From positions 117,506,880 through 117,570,879 of the forward strand of contig CM051456.1 in assembly GCA_028274465.1 (NCBI GenBank): a stretch of DNA of 64,000 nt, read 5' to 3'. Shown here in pieces: positions 23,129-34,300 of the stretch. Below the pieces are notes generated by a model. It did no database searches and was not told where the DNA came from. It saw nothing but the letters and a program-made list of their open reading frames with translations. The position numbers and the translations under genes were made by a program. This stretch comes from Plantago ovata. Taxonomy: Eukaryota; Streptophyta; Magnoliopsida; Lamiales; Plantaginaceae. Numbering within the stretch: the first letter of the stretch is position 1; the number at the start of each line of letters is the position of its first letter.

Positions 23129-24724
23129 ATGGCTCAACCATTTGAAACAGAAAGAAACTACATCCTGCTTCTAACCCTATCTTTACCAATAGCAATTCTG
23201 ATAATCAGGCTTCTAAAATCAACTTTCTGCACGAATTCTACAACGCTTCCACCAGGGCCAACTCCATGGCCAGTTCTAGGCAACATCCCACACATGATAG
23301 GATCCATGCCTCATGTTACTTTCTCCAACCTCGCGAAAATCTATGGTCCTTTAATCTCTCTGAAACTCGGCACTCAGTTGCTAGTCGTTGGTTCATCCCC
23401 TGAAGTTGCGCGAGAGTTTTTCAAGACTAAAGATAGAATTTTCTCCGGCAGGCATGTTCCTAAATCTATACCACGCACACAGTCAGAACTTAACCAAACA
23501 TCACTTGGGTGGGCTGAGGAGTGCAACGACAGTTGGAAGCAGTTGCGGACTATTTGCAGAGGTGAGCTATTTTCGAATACAGCTATGGACTTTCAAGCGT
23601 CAAAGGCAGAGAAAAATATAAATGAGCTGGTGAATTTTGTAAAGGATAGAGAAGGTGCAGTGTTCAAGATAGCAGAGCTAGTTTTAGCAACTGTTTTCAA
23701 TATTTTGGGGAATGCTCTCATGTCAAGAAATTTCATTGGGTTGGACGAGAAGAACGGGGATGGCGGTTTAAGGGGTATTATGAGGGCTGCTATGGAGGAT
23801 ATTGCTGCTCCTAATCTGTCTGATTTTTATCCAGTTCTCAGCAAACTAGATCTTCAAGGTCTAATGAAAAGGAGTAATGAGTTTTACCTACATATTCAAT
23901 CTGTCTGGGGACCTATTATCGAAGAACGGAGAAGTGCTAAGGCTAATTCTTCAGTCCGCCAAGATTTTCTGGACACTCTTCTGGAAATTGATTTCAGCAA
24001 CAATCAGATCAACCAACTGTTTATGGTTTTATTCCTTTCTCTCTCTCTCTCGCAAATGATCATCACGAAATGTTTACGGTTTTAGACCTAGACTGAAATA
24101 TGTTGCACTATGTGACAGGAATTATTTACTGCTGGAACAGACACAACCACCTCAACTATTGAGTGGACAATGGCAGAGCTCCTACGAAATCCAGAATCGA
24201 TGATACGAGTTCGAGAAGAGATAGAGAGCGTGATACAAGAAGATTTATCCAAAAATTTCCATTTGATGCAGCTACCATTTCTTGGAGCTTGTATTAAAGA
24301 GACACTTAGGCTGCACCCTCCTGCACCACTCGCCCTCCCTCACAAGGCTCTTGAGACGTGTCAGGTGATGAATTACACAATACCTAAGAACACTCAAGTT
24401 CTGGTCAATCTCTGGGGTATTGGACGAGATCCATCTTTGTGGGAGGAACCACTATCGTTCAAACCAGAAAGGTTTCTGAGCTCGAAAATTGATTACAAAG
24501 GAAATGATTTTGAGTTTTTACCTTTTGGCGGAGGGAGAAGAATCTGTCCTGGCATGCCTATGGCTTCAAGGACAACTACTCTGATCCTCGTGTCACTTGT
24601 TCATTTCTTTGATTGGTCACTTCCAGATGGAAAACATCCCGGTGAAATGAACATGAAAGAGAACTTTGGAGTCACAATGTCCATGGAACAGCCGTTAGCT
24701 CTCCTCCTCAAGACAAGGATATGA
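23129..24724 (+). CDS. Cytochrome P450, CYP76/CYP80-like
   Basis: Membrane-bound haem monooxygenase, presumably on the endoplasmic reticulum and acting in specialised metabolism; the substrate cannot be told from sequence. Two exons, 23129-24025 and 24119-24724, phase 0, 500 residues, a normal length. N-terminal membrane anchor at about 10-30, then proline hinge LPPGPTPWP. The I-helix oxygen-binding motif AGTDTT lies at about 304-309, ExxR as ETLR at 360-363, PERF near 415, and haem loop FLPFGGGRRICPG with Cys at about 442. The region TICRGELFSNTAMD and the overall style resemble CYP80 enzymes more than typical CYP76, so annotations such as N-methylcoclaurine hydroxylase-like would be expected by homology only. 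The start is ATG 23129; upstream in-frame sequence lacks an ATG. Confidence 0.9.
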
Positions 24725-25238
24725 CCAGTCTCATTATCTGTAAGCTTATCTCACGAAAATTACGTTCTGCTGTGGCCTTAAAAGATGAACAGCATGTTAC
24801 TTATTTATCTTATTATTTTGTACGTTCATATCTTTGAAAGCATGAACTCATTAAATTAAGGATCGATAACTAGATAAAAATTCAGAATGCATAGAAATAG
24901 AATATCTAACTATCTAACTTAATACTACTATCATATAGCTGGCAGAAACTTTTTTCTTTAAAGCAAGTTCAAGGGTTTGAAATTTGAATGGTTCTGAAGC
25001 TAAACCTGAAGTTGAAGCTAACTTTTAACAGTACGTTGATTGAGCATTTATTGAGTACCAACCAAAGCATTTCCAAATTATCAGAAGAAACAATAATTCT
25101 ACATTAATGCTATAAAAATTCTACTCCACATACAACATGTTCTCCCTAATCCCTATCCCAAAGAAAACACACTTAAAATTGGACGTTAATTTCGTTACAA
25201 GACAAGACAAGAAAAGAAAAGCCTAAACCACCACTAAA
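24725..25238. other. Convergent 3' flanks of P450 and TPR gene
   Basis: 3' UTRs of the plus-strand P450 and the minus-strand TPR gene face each other here. Nothing else is seen. Confidence 0.5.
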
Positions 25239-25880
25239 CTAAAGGGCCTCTAACCCCAAACGGCCCAAACCAGCACGGGCCTCCTCGAAACCAGGCTCAA
25301 CCCCCAAGGCCTTCTGAAACGCACTCTTGGCCTCACTCCTGAGCCCTTTAAACTCATAACACTGGCCCAACAAGCAAAACGCCTTGGCATTATCCTTACT
25401 CAGCCCAACTGCCTCAACCAGGTCCTCAATCGCCGAGTCAACTCGCCGCTTCCGATTCAACTCAACCAGCAACTCAGCCCTTCTAAACAACGCGTCACCC
25501 TTCTCCGTCCCCGACAGCATCTTCACAGCCGGCGGAGAGAGAGCAGTGTCAAGAGACTTGAGCGCGGATGACTTGTGGCCCATTACAGTTAGGGCCATGG
25601 CTTTGAGGATGTGGGCGGCAGGGTCTCTAGGGTCGATTGCGAGGGCCTGGTCGGCCTCGTTGGCGGCGGACTTGGCGAGGGTGAGGGAGGTGGATTTGGA
25701 TTTGGTGGATCGGGAGCGGGAGAGGAATTGGGCGCCTTTGATGAAGTGGCGGTGAGATTGGTTGGATGAGGATGATGAACGGAGTTTGGTGAAGGCGCGT
25801 TTGGGGAGTGTGGAGATGAGGTAGAATAGTGCCAGTGTGAAGGTTATCATTAGGATCTGTAGGAGTATGTCTTTCTCCAT
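25239..25880 (-). CDS. Small membrane-anchored TPR protein
   Basis: Intronless, 213 residues. A hydrophobic segment at about 6-25 is a likely single membrane anchor or signal anchor. A basic, serine-rich stretch (about 27-70) follows. The C-terminal two thirds is helical with tetratricopeptide-like repeats; the clearest is AKAFCLLGQCYEFKGLRSEA followed by KSAFQKALGVEP, with others beginning near AANEADQALAIDP and ALFRRAELL. TPRs bind protein partners, so a membrane-tethered adaptor is the reasonable inference. The coding region is GC-rich compared with its surroundings, which is why the antisense strand (25384-25755) is also open; that frame is a shadow. Confidence 0.85.
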   Translation of the reverse strand: MEKDILLQILMITFTLALFYLISTLPKRAFTKLRSSSSSNQSHRHFIKGAQFLSRSRSTKSKSTSLTLAKSAANEADQALAIDPRDPAAHILKAMALTVMGHKSSALKSLDTALSPPAVKMLSGTEKGDALFRRAELLVELNRKRRVDSAIEDLVEAVGLSKDNAKAFCLLGQCYEFKGLRSEAKSAFQKALGVEPGFEEARAGLGRLGLEAL

Positions 25881-25989
25881 CGGAGAAGATGGATGGTGGT
25901 GGTTTCGAGAGGGACTTGTTTGGAATTGTTGGACTGGTCCCTATAATCTACTTCCAGAGCACGCTCCCACACCGATCGTGCACGTCTAA

Positions 25990-26751
25990 TGCGCATAGGC
26001 ACGGGTCGGGTTTTTCGGGTTCGGGTAATTATGGGTTTGGGTTTTTCGGGTTCGGGTACTTTCGGGTACGGGTTGCGGGTTTTCTATTTGTAATGGGGTA
26101 CCCGATTTCGGGTTTGGGTAACCCGAAAATCTGGCCGTTCTTTTTTTTCTTTAAACTTTTGTCCGTGCTTTCCCTTCAAGTCATTACTGAAGGCCCAACC
26201 CACATATTTTCAATTCCAATACAAAATACAAACCCAGATCTTTGAATAGAGGTAAAAAGATGAGCTATGTGATTCCATGGCAAGTTGGCAACAACCTTGT
26301 CTACAGATAACAAATAGAGACCCTAACAAATACACTTCCTTATCCTTTCCAGACCCAAATGAAGCTAAACCCATGAATCTCACACAAATTCATCCAATTT
26401 TCCATCATAATAATTGGGCGTGGGTCTCACACGCCTCCGCACATGAGTCATCGGCGCCGCTCCAATAAAATAATTTGCTCAAATCGATCATCATCAACGA
26501 CCATCTAATTCGATTTTAATTGGGAGTGTTAGGTGATTTTTTCCCTTATTCTTCTCTGTGGAGGGTTACGGGAGTATCACATTACTTTTTTTTTATCTTT
26601 TTTTTTAATGGTTATACCCAACGGGTACCCGAAACCCGACCGGGTATTCTTCCGGGTACCCGAAACCCAAAGCGTCCTTAATTACCCGACCCGAGCTACC
26701 CGAATTCGGTCGGGTCGGGTCGGGTACCCGAAAACCCTACCCAAACGCCCA
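25990..26751. mobile_element. Non-autonomous DNA transposon with CGGGTACCCG subterminal repeats
   Basis: The left end (TGCGCATAGGCACGGGTCGG) and the inverted right end (TGGGCGTTTGGGTAGGG) are similar. Both flanks are dense in CGGGTTCGGGTA and CGGGTACCCGAA blocks in opposite orientations (25998-26130 and 26615-26740), leaving an unrelated centre. Same architecture as 16450-17362 but with different repeat words. It starts about 110 bp upstream of the TPR gene. No coding capacity seen; the open frames at 25889 and 26533 are repeat artefacts. Confidence 0.55.
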
Positions 26752-27235
26752 GGCTGGCATGGGACTTAATTTAAGTTCGTCTACCTGAAATTCACCATAG
26801 TATCAAAATTAAAATGTTGTTACATAAATTATGGTACCAAAATTAAAATTGAAAAATCAAAATGTCACTCCACCAACCAAAGATTGATAACTATGAACAA
26901 GAGGAAACACTAACAGTCCTCATCAGTCAATTTACAGTCCGATCAAAAGTCAAACAGCAATCTTGATTTAATGACTGAACAAAACACGACATAAAACACA
27001 GCACATATATCTACCCTTCTGGTACTAGTCCATTTGTTCATTTTGTAATTCCACTTCTTTCTCAATGCCCTGTAATTCTAGGCTAGTAACAACAGAACAC
27101 CCAAAAAGATCTCTCCAACATTTTCTCCCCCTAAATGCAGGAGACACATTCCATAATATATAGACTACTGATCTTTGTACATATTTTTGGCATAATCAGG
27201 CAGTTGCGCCGCTCTGCTCACCCAAGAAAAATAGG
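26752..27235. other. 3' flank of the RLCK gene
   Basis: This is the probable 3' UTR of the minus-strand kinase gene from 27235 downward, reaching to perhaps 26990. Nothing else is seen. Confidence 0.45.
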
Positions 27236-30200
27236 TTACTCCATGACAAGTTCCATGTGCCGGTTTAAGTCTTTCAGATAGGTAGTCGAAGTGTAATCAT
27301 CCAAGTCACAGACATCCAAGATCAACGCTCTGCCGCTCATTTTCTGCTGCTTCATTTCTAGTCCTTCATTTTCGCCTTGCAACAACTCAACCACCTGTAA
27401 AACCAACCGACAATTCGAGCCCTTTAGAGATCTGTATGAGTGCTAAGTTGAATTAATAATAATAAGGCTTTTCATTTAGCAGAGTTGATCCTATGGAGGA
27501 ATGACAGAGAGAGATTATAAACAGTATTTACTCGGTTCATGTTAGGCCGTAAGTTGGGCAAGTGATGTATGCATGTTGAGGCTGTGTACATGGCACGCTT
27601 CATTTCTATTACGTTGTACTTTTCTCCTAACCGAGGATCCGCTATTTGTTTCACATCGTTCTTCTGCAGAAATGGTTTCGCCTGCAGTTTTTTTGCAACA
27701 GAAAGGGATTCGACAACTCAGCTGCTTTAGAAAAAGTGAATGGATACGGTACTACATAAGAGTGAAAAGATCTTACCCACATCACGAGGCTTTGTCTACT
27801 CGAATCAACTGCTCGACGACCAGTTATGAGCTCCAGTAGCAAAACACCAAAGGCGAATACATCAGTCTTCTCGTGAACTATTCCATGCATGAAATACTCA
27901 GGTGCCATGTACCTGATCACAATACATGTATAGATCTTAGCAGAAGAAAAGTAAAGCATAACACAAAATGGGACTGTAAAATTGTTACCCGAAAGTGCCT
28001 TCAATTGGAGAAACAACATGATGAGCCCATTTCTCTGGCAGCCATTTCGCTAGGCCAAAATCAGATATCTGCAGAAGATACACACATTTCAATCAGTTCT
28101 TCTATGAACACCACATTTCATTCAAAGAAAACTAGTCTCCGTTCCTATATAAGTAATAAATATGATTGAAAGTAAACCTGAGCGTCATAATCTTCAGAGA
28201 GTAGTATGTTTGAGGCTGTTATGTCTCTGTGAACTATACGTCTTTGACAGTTGCAATGCAGGTACTCTAATCCCTGAGCTACCCCAATCGCTACTTTATA
28301 CCGTGTTTCCCATTCCAAGTTCATATCCGAACCTGAAGATAAAAACTTTATCAATCAGACCAGGCCTAGTAGTCTGTGTGGTTGTAATTAGTCCAAAGCA
28401 TCTTACTAAATGATATTCTTTGCTAAGTTCTCAAAATTAAGTGTTATGTCTGTTTATTAACCATGATTTTACGTGGCAACACAGATAGAAGCATCACCAT
28501 GTAATAAGGAAGCGAGGCTTCCATGTGGAAGAAACTGGAGGACAAGGTGCAAGCCACCATCCGCGCTAAAGCCAATCAATTTAGCAGCATTTGGATGGTC
28601 AATGTGAGCAATGATCCCGAGCTCAGATAAGAAGTCCCCGACTCTGTCCTCGTCTTTCTTGTCTTCCTTCATTATCTTTTTAACTGCCACAACTTGACCA
28701 TCTGATAAGCACCCTCTGTACACTTCTGCATGTCCTCCTTTCCCAATCAACTTATCTGATCAAATATGCAAACACTATGAGCCAACAGTTGATAAAACAA
28801 TGCAGAGCTGGTAACATATTAGACACTTATTTTGTCCTGGGAACATCATTACACTAAAAGTAAAAGATTAGAACTTCAATCACACTGGACAAGCATCAAT
28901 TAAGATGAAAATCAAGAACAAAAGTTAAACTAAAGTTCTCTGAAAATGACTCAGATTTCTAATCAAGAGTTGGACAATTAGCTAAATGAGTCAGCTCATC
29001 TTTAAATATCCCAACTACCAAATTTGAAACTAGTGCCTTTTAGTCCATTGCATATTTAAGTTTGTACAGTTACACTAATGTTGAAGTAAACATCAACTAT
29101 TTGCAAATACCAGTCAGTTGCAAATCTGACTTTAAGGGATTAAGTATTTAAAATTGTTGTGAATGGATTAAGTTGGCTGCTAACCAGATTATTACATTCT
29201 CAATAAGGGATTAATAAAATAAGATCAGGATCAAGGGTCAAACACAGCAACTACTTTCTGCTGACTACAAGTAGCCCACCTGTTAATGGAATGGTCAAGA
29301 CATGGTCCCACTAGAAGCCCTTCAAGTTCAAGTGCACCTAACTTAGAACAATACTACCCTCTCTCTAGATTTCTTTCATTGTTCTGAATCTTGGATAATT
29401 CTCATCCGTGGCCGTTCCAGGGGCGTATAGACCAGCCTCTGATTAGAGTTTCCGACTTTATGTTATCGAAAGTTCCTCACTGCTTTATTGTTCCACTTAC
29501 ATGTCATTCTCGTTCCCTTAAATTTTGTTCCTGGCTCTCCTCCTTCGATTATTTTAGTTAGATTTTGGAAGCTTTACCAAGGTTAAAACACAATTCATAA
29601 CAGACCAAAACTTTGTTCTTGCAAATCTACTTAGTTTATCTCTTGAACAAATCATATTAGTACTAGTACAAATAATTAAAGAAAGCATAGATATTCTACT
29701 TCATCAATTTGCGCACCAAAGAGAGAATTCAGTCAAAAGTTTCTGCATTCCAACGATAAAGTCAGCAAGCATACTGCAAAGTGCAGTTGGAGTGGGGTAG
29801 TTGATATCTTGATATCCAACCATAACCCTTCATGGAACTTAGGCATTATTAACACACAGCATGCTTTTGTAGATGACACATCATAATTTTAACACACAGT
29901 GAAAAGACTATTCTGGAACTTCTAATATGTTTGTCAACCTCAGGACAAAAACATCAACATATTGGCTAAGCACACATGAAAAAAGTGCTTCATTAGGATT
30001 TCTGGTTTTGAAAGATTTCCACCACATACTTTCATTTCATGCAGCAGGTGCTGCTATGCATGCCAAGTCCAGGGACCGCAACCATTAAATGTATAGTTTG
30101 GAATATTAATTCAGTGACAACAAAATTATTTACAATCACTCCATCTATACCTTTATGTTTCATGAAAATGCCATTAATTCAACATTCAAGTCGGCCGGAT

Positions 30201-31438
30201 CTATAAAGTCGGCTAAATTGCATAATTCACTAGTTTAATTAATGAGTTTCAATCTATTACTTCGCTCTCTGGTAAACATTTAACATATTGATAAGGTGTT
30301 AAAGACTCCTTCGGTCCTTCCTTAAAGGAGGCTTTTGGTACTTTTGTTTGAAATGTCATTATAGCTTGTTCGCCATCTCAAATATAAAAGGTACATGTAA
30401 CGTTGGGCGCGAAACGATATAAACACGTGCGATATCAAGAAAATCGAGCAGCAAACTACGAATTTATTTATGCATGAATAGATTCATGAATTATTGAAAA
30501 TTTTCATTAGCAAGAAACTGAAACTGAAACTGAAAGATGAGCTTTTGATTTTTATTGCACTTACCAGGACTAAAGTTGTCAGTGGCTAGATTGAGCTCCT
30601 CAAAGCTAAAGTTCCTCCAAGATGGCTTAGGCACTAAAAAATCACCACCGCAATCAACGGAAGCCTCATAACCAATCTTCTTCTTCAGAGACCTCTTCGA
30701 CCCATCCAGTACGCCTAGCAAAGGAAGCAACGGGGTTAATGAAAGCCGCCTCGTCGATTGCCTCTTTATCGCACCAAGCATCTTCTTCCATTGCAGATTG
30801 CGAAGACCAAAATCATCAGAGTTTTCTTTTGGCGTCTTAGGCGATTTCTCGCTCCCGAAGCTGCTGCTCCTGCTCCCAAAGCTACCACTGCTCCTGTCTG
30901 AATCCGAACTCGAACTCGACACCGGAACCTCCAGCACGCCCCTCGGAGACGATTGCTCCTCTGTTTCGTCCTGTTTCAGTTCAGAAGTTTCCATATTTCC
31001 ATTTCCCTCTTCTGTTCCAACTTGTTTTAATGACTCAGTCTCTGGTATTTGTTCTTCTGCCTGAGTAGCTAATTCTGGAGACAGTTTCAAACTTTCTGCA
31101 TTGCAAATTGCATCATCATCAAAGCTTTTAATTTTACCATACAGCAAATTGGAGATTTCATTTCAGTTATACCTTGCATGAAAAAAAATACTCGCCAACA
31201 AAAAATCTCAACATTCCCAGTAATTGCAAAAACAGAAACAATATCACAAACAATTGGTGTGCATAAAACAAACTACCTCTCTGTTTTTGTTTTTCCCATG
31301 GTCTATTTGTTGAGAACAATTAACGAAATTTCTAAACAAGAACATGTTCATGTATATCATTTTATTATTCTATACAATAAAATGATAATAATAATTAAAG
31401 AAAAAGTGAAGAGAACTAGCATGAAATTTACCTCCCAT
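27236..31438 (-). CDS. Receptor-like cytoplasmic kinase, RLCK-VI (RBK1/RBK2-like)
   Basis: Soluble Ser/Thr kinase; Arabidopsis relatives bind ROP GTPases. Exons on the minus strand: 31438-31432, 31095-30565, 28755-28498, 28332-28178, 28068-27989, 27912-27777, 27681-27532, 27394-27236; 491 residues. The N-terminal 150 residues are acidic, then serine-rich ([20 protein letters not shown]), ending in the family signature [20 protein letters not shown]. Kinase domain about 180-440: glycine loop [16 protein letters not shown] lysine, HRD at 299-301, DFG in [12 protein letters not shown] in MAPEYF. The catalytic loop reads HRDITASN, with threonine at 303 where most kinases have lysine. The C-terminus ([20 protein letters not shown]) matches RBK proteins. 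Exon 1 supplies only ATGGGAG; it joins an acceptor at 31096 in the correct frame, but this first junction is the least certain. Confidence 0.9.
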
Positions 31439-31763
31439 GGCAAAAATGGTGATGAGAAATCAACCAAAGAAAAATGAGAATGGTTGTTAATTGTTAATCA
31501 ATCAAGCCCTAGATGGGACGAGTGATTAATTGAGGATAAGGGTTCGTAAAATCTTGATGAAATCTTCGAGAATTATTGCCTCTAGAAGATTTCCATCATA
31601 TTTTTCAAACTCCTCTGTATCTCTCTGCAACAACAGAGGAGAGAGAAGAAGATAGAGATAGATTTTTGGAGGGAGAGAGGAAAAAGTGTTGTAAATAATA
31701 CCAATGTGAGGAGAGGAGGGAAATGAAAAACTAGCTTTGTGGTCAAGGGAATTATTAATGCTA

Positions 31764-31771
31764 TATTTATA
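31764..31771 (-). promoter_or_regulatory. TATA box of the RLCK gene
   Basis: On the minus strand TATAAATA is seen about 325 bp upstream of the ATG at 31438. Transcription would start near 31735, giving a leader of about 300 nt. The leader contains a purine/pyrimidine-rich stretch (31620-31690). Confidence 0.55.
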
Positions 31772-31779
31772 CACCATCT

Positions 31780-32939
31780 GAACTCTAAATTCTACTATAT
31801 ACCCATATGTATATTACTACAAATTACTACTTAAAGAATAATAACCATAATTATTGTAATTAATTAATTCATTGGTCTTGATTGTGACATTACATATTCG
31901 ATGAGATATTGAGAGATCTAAGGACGTTTATGGTTTAGTTCGTGATTATTGGCGCAACGACCGCTTATTTGTATTGTATTGTAATTGAAGGTTAACCAAC
32001 CTAACCATCATCACACTCACTCCTCCTAACTGTTTTTTTTTTTTTTTTCCACGAGAGGACAAGGGGAAAGATTTAAGGGCACTTCAGTCTTATCGGTGTA
32101 GTTTATGTTCCACTAGCAAACTCAACTATATCCATCAACTTTGCACACAATTTTATGTAGTACGTGTAGTAGTAATAACAAAATACCAGGGGATGAGTAT
32201 TTTTCTCAAATTTAGTTAGTATTTTATATTAACATGTGTGTCGAATTTAATCAAGTAATACCAAGTCGCATGCTGTTTGGATTTAGCATGTTCTAGGCTC
32301 TCGGACTCTAAACGTTGTCATTTGTATCTTGTAAAGAATACCGAATATGAGTAGTATTATATATATAATCAATGTTGTAAGTGGAAGCAGCATATATGCA
32401 GTTACAAGTATTTCATTATGATTTTATTTAAACTACCAAAATTAGTGATATGGCCAACAAATTAATGTAATCAATTTGTCGTTTGATTAGGCTTGAAGTG
32501 TAATTCGGTGAGACTTTTCTACTGTTCCTTTAAATTTCCTTTCTTCCTCATACTTCAGTCAGTTTGCAAAGATTTAAAAGTTAAGTTTTGGCACATGCAT
32601 GTCGATTCCTTCAGGGGGCAGTTTGGAATTGGCTTATATTAATTTGGTTTGCGAACGAAAGACGTTGAAAATTTAGCAAGGAAGGTAATTTATGTGTATA
32701 TCAAATGCTTTTGAAGATACTACTACCATTAGTATAAAACCATAAACGTCATTAGTGAAAATTTATTGTTAAAAAACAAATATCTTTAATTCAAATCAAT
32801 TGAAATTAATTTATATTCGTTAAATATTCCAATTCAATTCAATTTAGTTCAAATTTATTAAATAAATGTAATGTAATGCAGTTCAATCCAGTTTAAATTA
32901 AGGGTTAGTTTATATATTTGCAGATGAAAACACAGCAAG
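31780..32939. other. Intergenic upstream of the RLCK gene
   Basis: AT-rich with a T18 or longer tract near 32032-32048. From about 32760 to 32900 short AATTCAATTCAATT-like repeats resemble MITE interior sequence. No gene seen. Confidence 0.45.
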
Positions 32940-32940
32940 G

Positions 32941-33079
32941 CTCTGTTCTCTTCGTCTGAAAAACTCTGAACTGAACTGAACTGAACTGAATTGAACTTAT
33001 TTGTAGTACAAAATACTGAAGTATTAGGCAAATCTGATCTGAACTGAACTTAATCAATATTCAGATGAAAATAACAGAG
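32941..33079. mobile_element. MITE of the CTCTGTT family
   Basis: Left end CTCTGTTCTCTTCGTCTGAA and inverted right end CTCTGTTATTTTCATCTGAA form a 20-bp inverted repeat with four mismatches. The interior is runs of CTGAA, in the pattern CTGAACTGAACTGAACTGAA. No coding capacity. Confidence 0.7.
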
Positions 33080-33097
33080 TCTAACTGTACTAATGTT

Positions 33098-33312
33098 TCT
33101 TTTTTTTTTTTAACGGCAAAATTTAATAATAATAGGAAAATATAGTACAAGTATACCAAAGTGCATAAGGAATGCACGAAAGGAAAAACTCAAACCGAGG
33201 ACTTGTACCGAAATCAAAAGAAATATAAAAACATGTTCGAACCACCAATCTGTTATGGTCGTACCAACACTTAACCACCCTTTCGTCTAGTGTATTACCC
33301 TTTCATATCTAG
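33098..33312 (-). mobile_element. tRNA-derived SINE (215 bp) with target-site duplication
   Basis: The 12-bp direct repeat TGTACTAATGTT flanks the element (33086-33097 and 33313-33324). On the minus strand the 5' part has a Pol III A-box-like TGGTTAAGTG and, about 30 nt later, a B-box-like GGTTCGAAC. The 3' end reads AAATTTTGCCGTT followed by a poly(A) run. That tail is shared with other copies in the window (6076, 59986, 60590), as expected if a partner LINE supplies the reverse transcriptase. Confidence 0.75.
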
Positions 33313-34167
33313 TGTACTAATGTTACTACTATATGTCAAATTTTTGTTTATTTATACCCTCATTTTCTCACTCTTCTATACAAATTTAACAAACACTCCA
33401 AAAAATGAATGACTCTTCTCATGGAAGTCAACTTTTAATTGCTTGAAAAGTAATCATGACAGTGAGACAGACATAAGACATATATTTAGGCTCATGATTA
33501 AATTTTGAAACATAACTTGCAGCATAATTGTCACGATAATTATACTACTCCAGTCTCCAGTAGCATTTGAAGGTAAACTACTAAACTTGTGTTAAATGTG
33601 AATCATTACATACTGGAATGATGACAAACACACTCCAGTACGTAGTCCAGTCCTTTTTACAAGTTACCTTGATTAGGCACTCCAGTTTTCCATTAATGTG
33701 CATTACTTGTACGTGCCTGCACATCTCATGGATCAAAGAAGTTCACTAATTTCGTTTTCGTTTTTTTCTTAATGAAGAAAGGTTCACTGGAATTCATCAA
33801 TATAAATAGACATTTCACTAATGCGTGGAATTAGTGATGTTAACTTATAAATCAGGTGTAACCACCAATTAGATGTTTGCATTAATCTAGATCGAACAAG
33901 AAAATTAACATGTACTTATTGATGAGGAGATGTATAGTAAGTTGATTATATATTCTTGGAATTATCCACTGTGTGACAGTATTATATTTGGTTAAGATAT
34001 ATTCATTCCTTAAAACTAAAACTAATTCAGTTCAATACATGGTTATTTTTTTATAAAAAAAAGACTTAGCTCAAACAGTTCAGATTAGATTACTTCAAAA
34101 TTTTCCGACAAAAATAACATAGCATTGTACTCTAAAACCACACTAGGATCATCAATCAATTAATTAG
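33313..34167. other. Intergenic
   Basis: No gene recognised. A fragment at 34025-34130 with CAGTTCA and AACATAGCA phrases looks like a decayed CTCTGTT-family MITE. Confidence 0.4.
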
Positions 34168-34300
34168 GCTATGTTATATTCGAACTAAAAGGAGTTGAAC
34201 ACAATTTAATTGAACTGAACTTATTCGTGATATAAAATACAATTAATCAAATTTAAAATTGAACTAAAATCAATAACTTTTCAGACGGAAACAACATAGC
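34168..34300. mobile_element. MITE, diverged CTCTGTT family
   Basis: Left end GCTATGTTATATTCGAACT and inverted right end GCTATGTTGTTTCCGTCTGA. The interior has TTGAACTGAACTTATTCGTG, as in the related elements. The end words differ from the other two copies, so this is an older or separate subfamily. Confidence 0.5.

Noticed and set aside
25384-25755. 123-codon plus-strand frame opposite the TPR gene
   Set aside because: Shadow of a GC-rich coding exon; the TPR motifs on the minus strand are clear.
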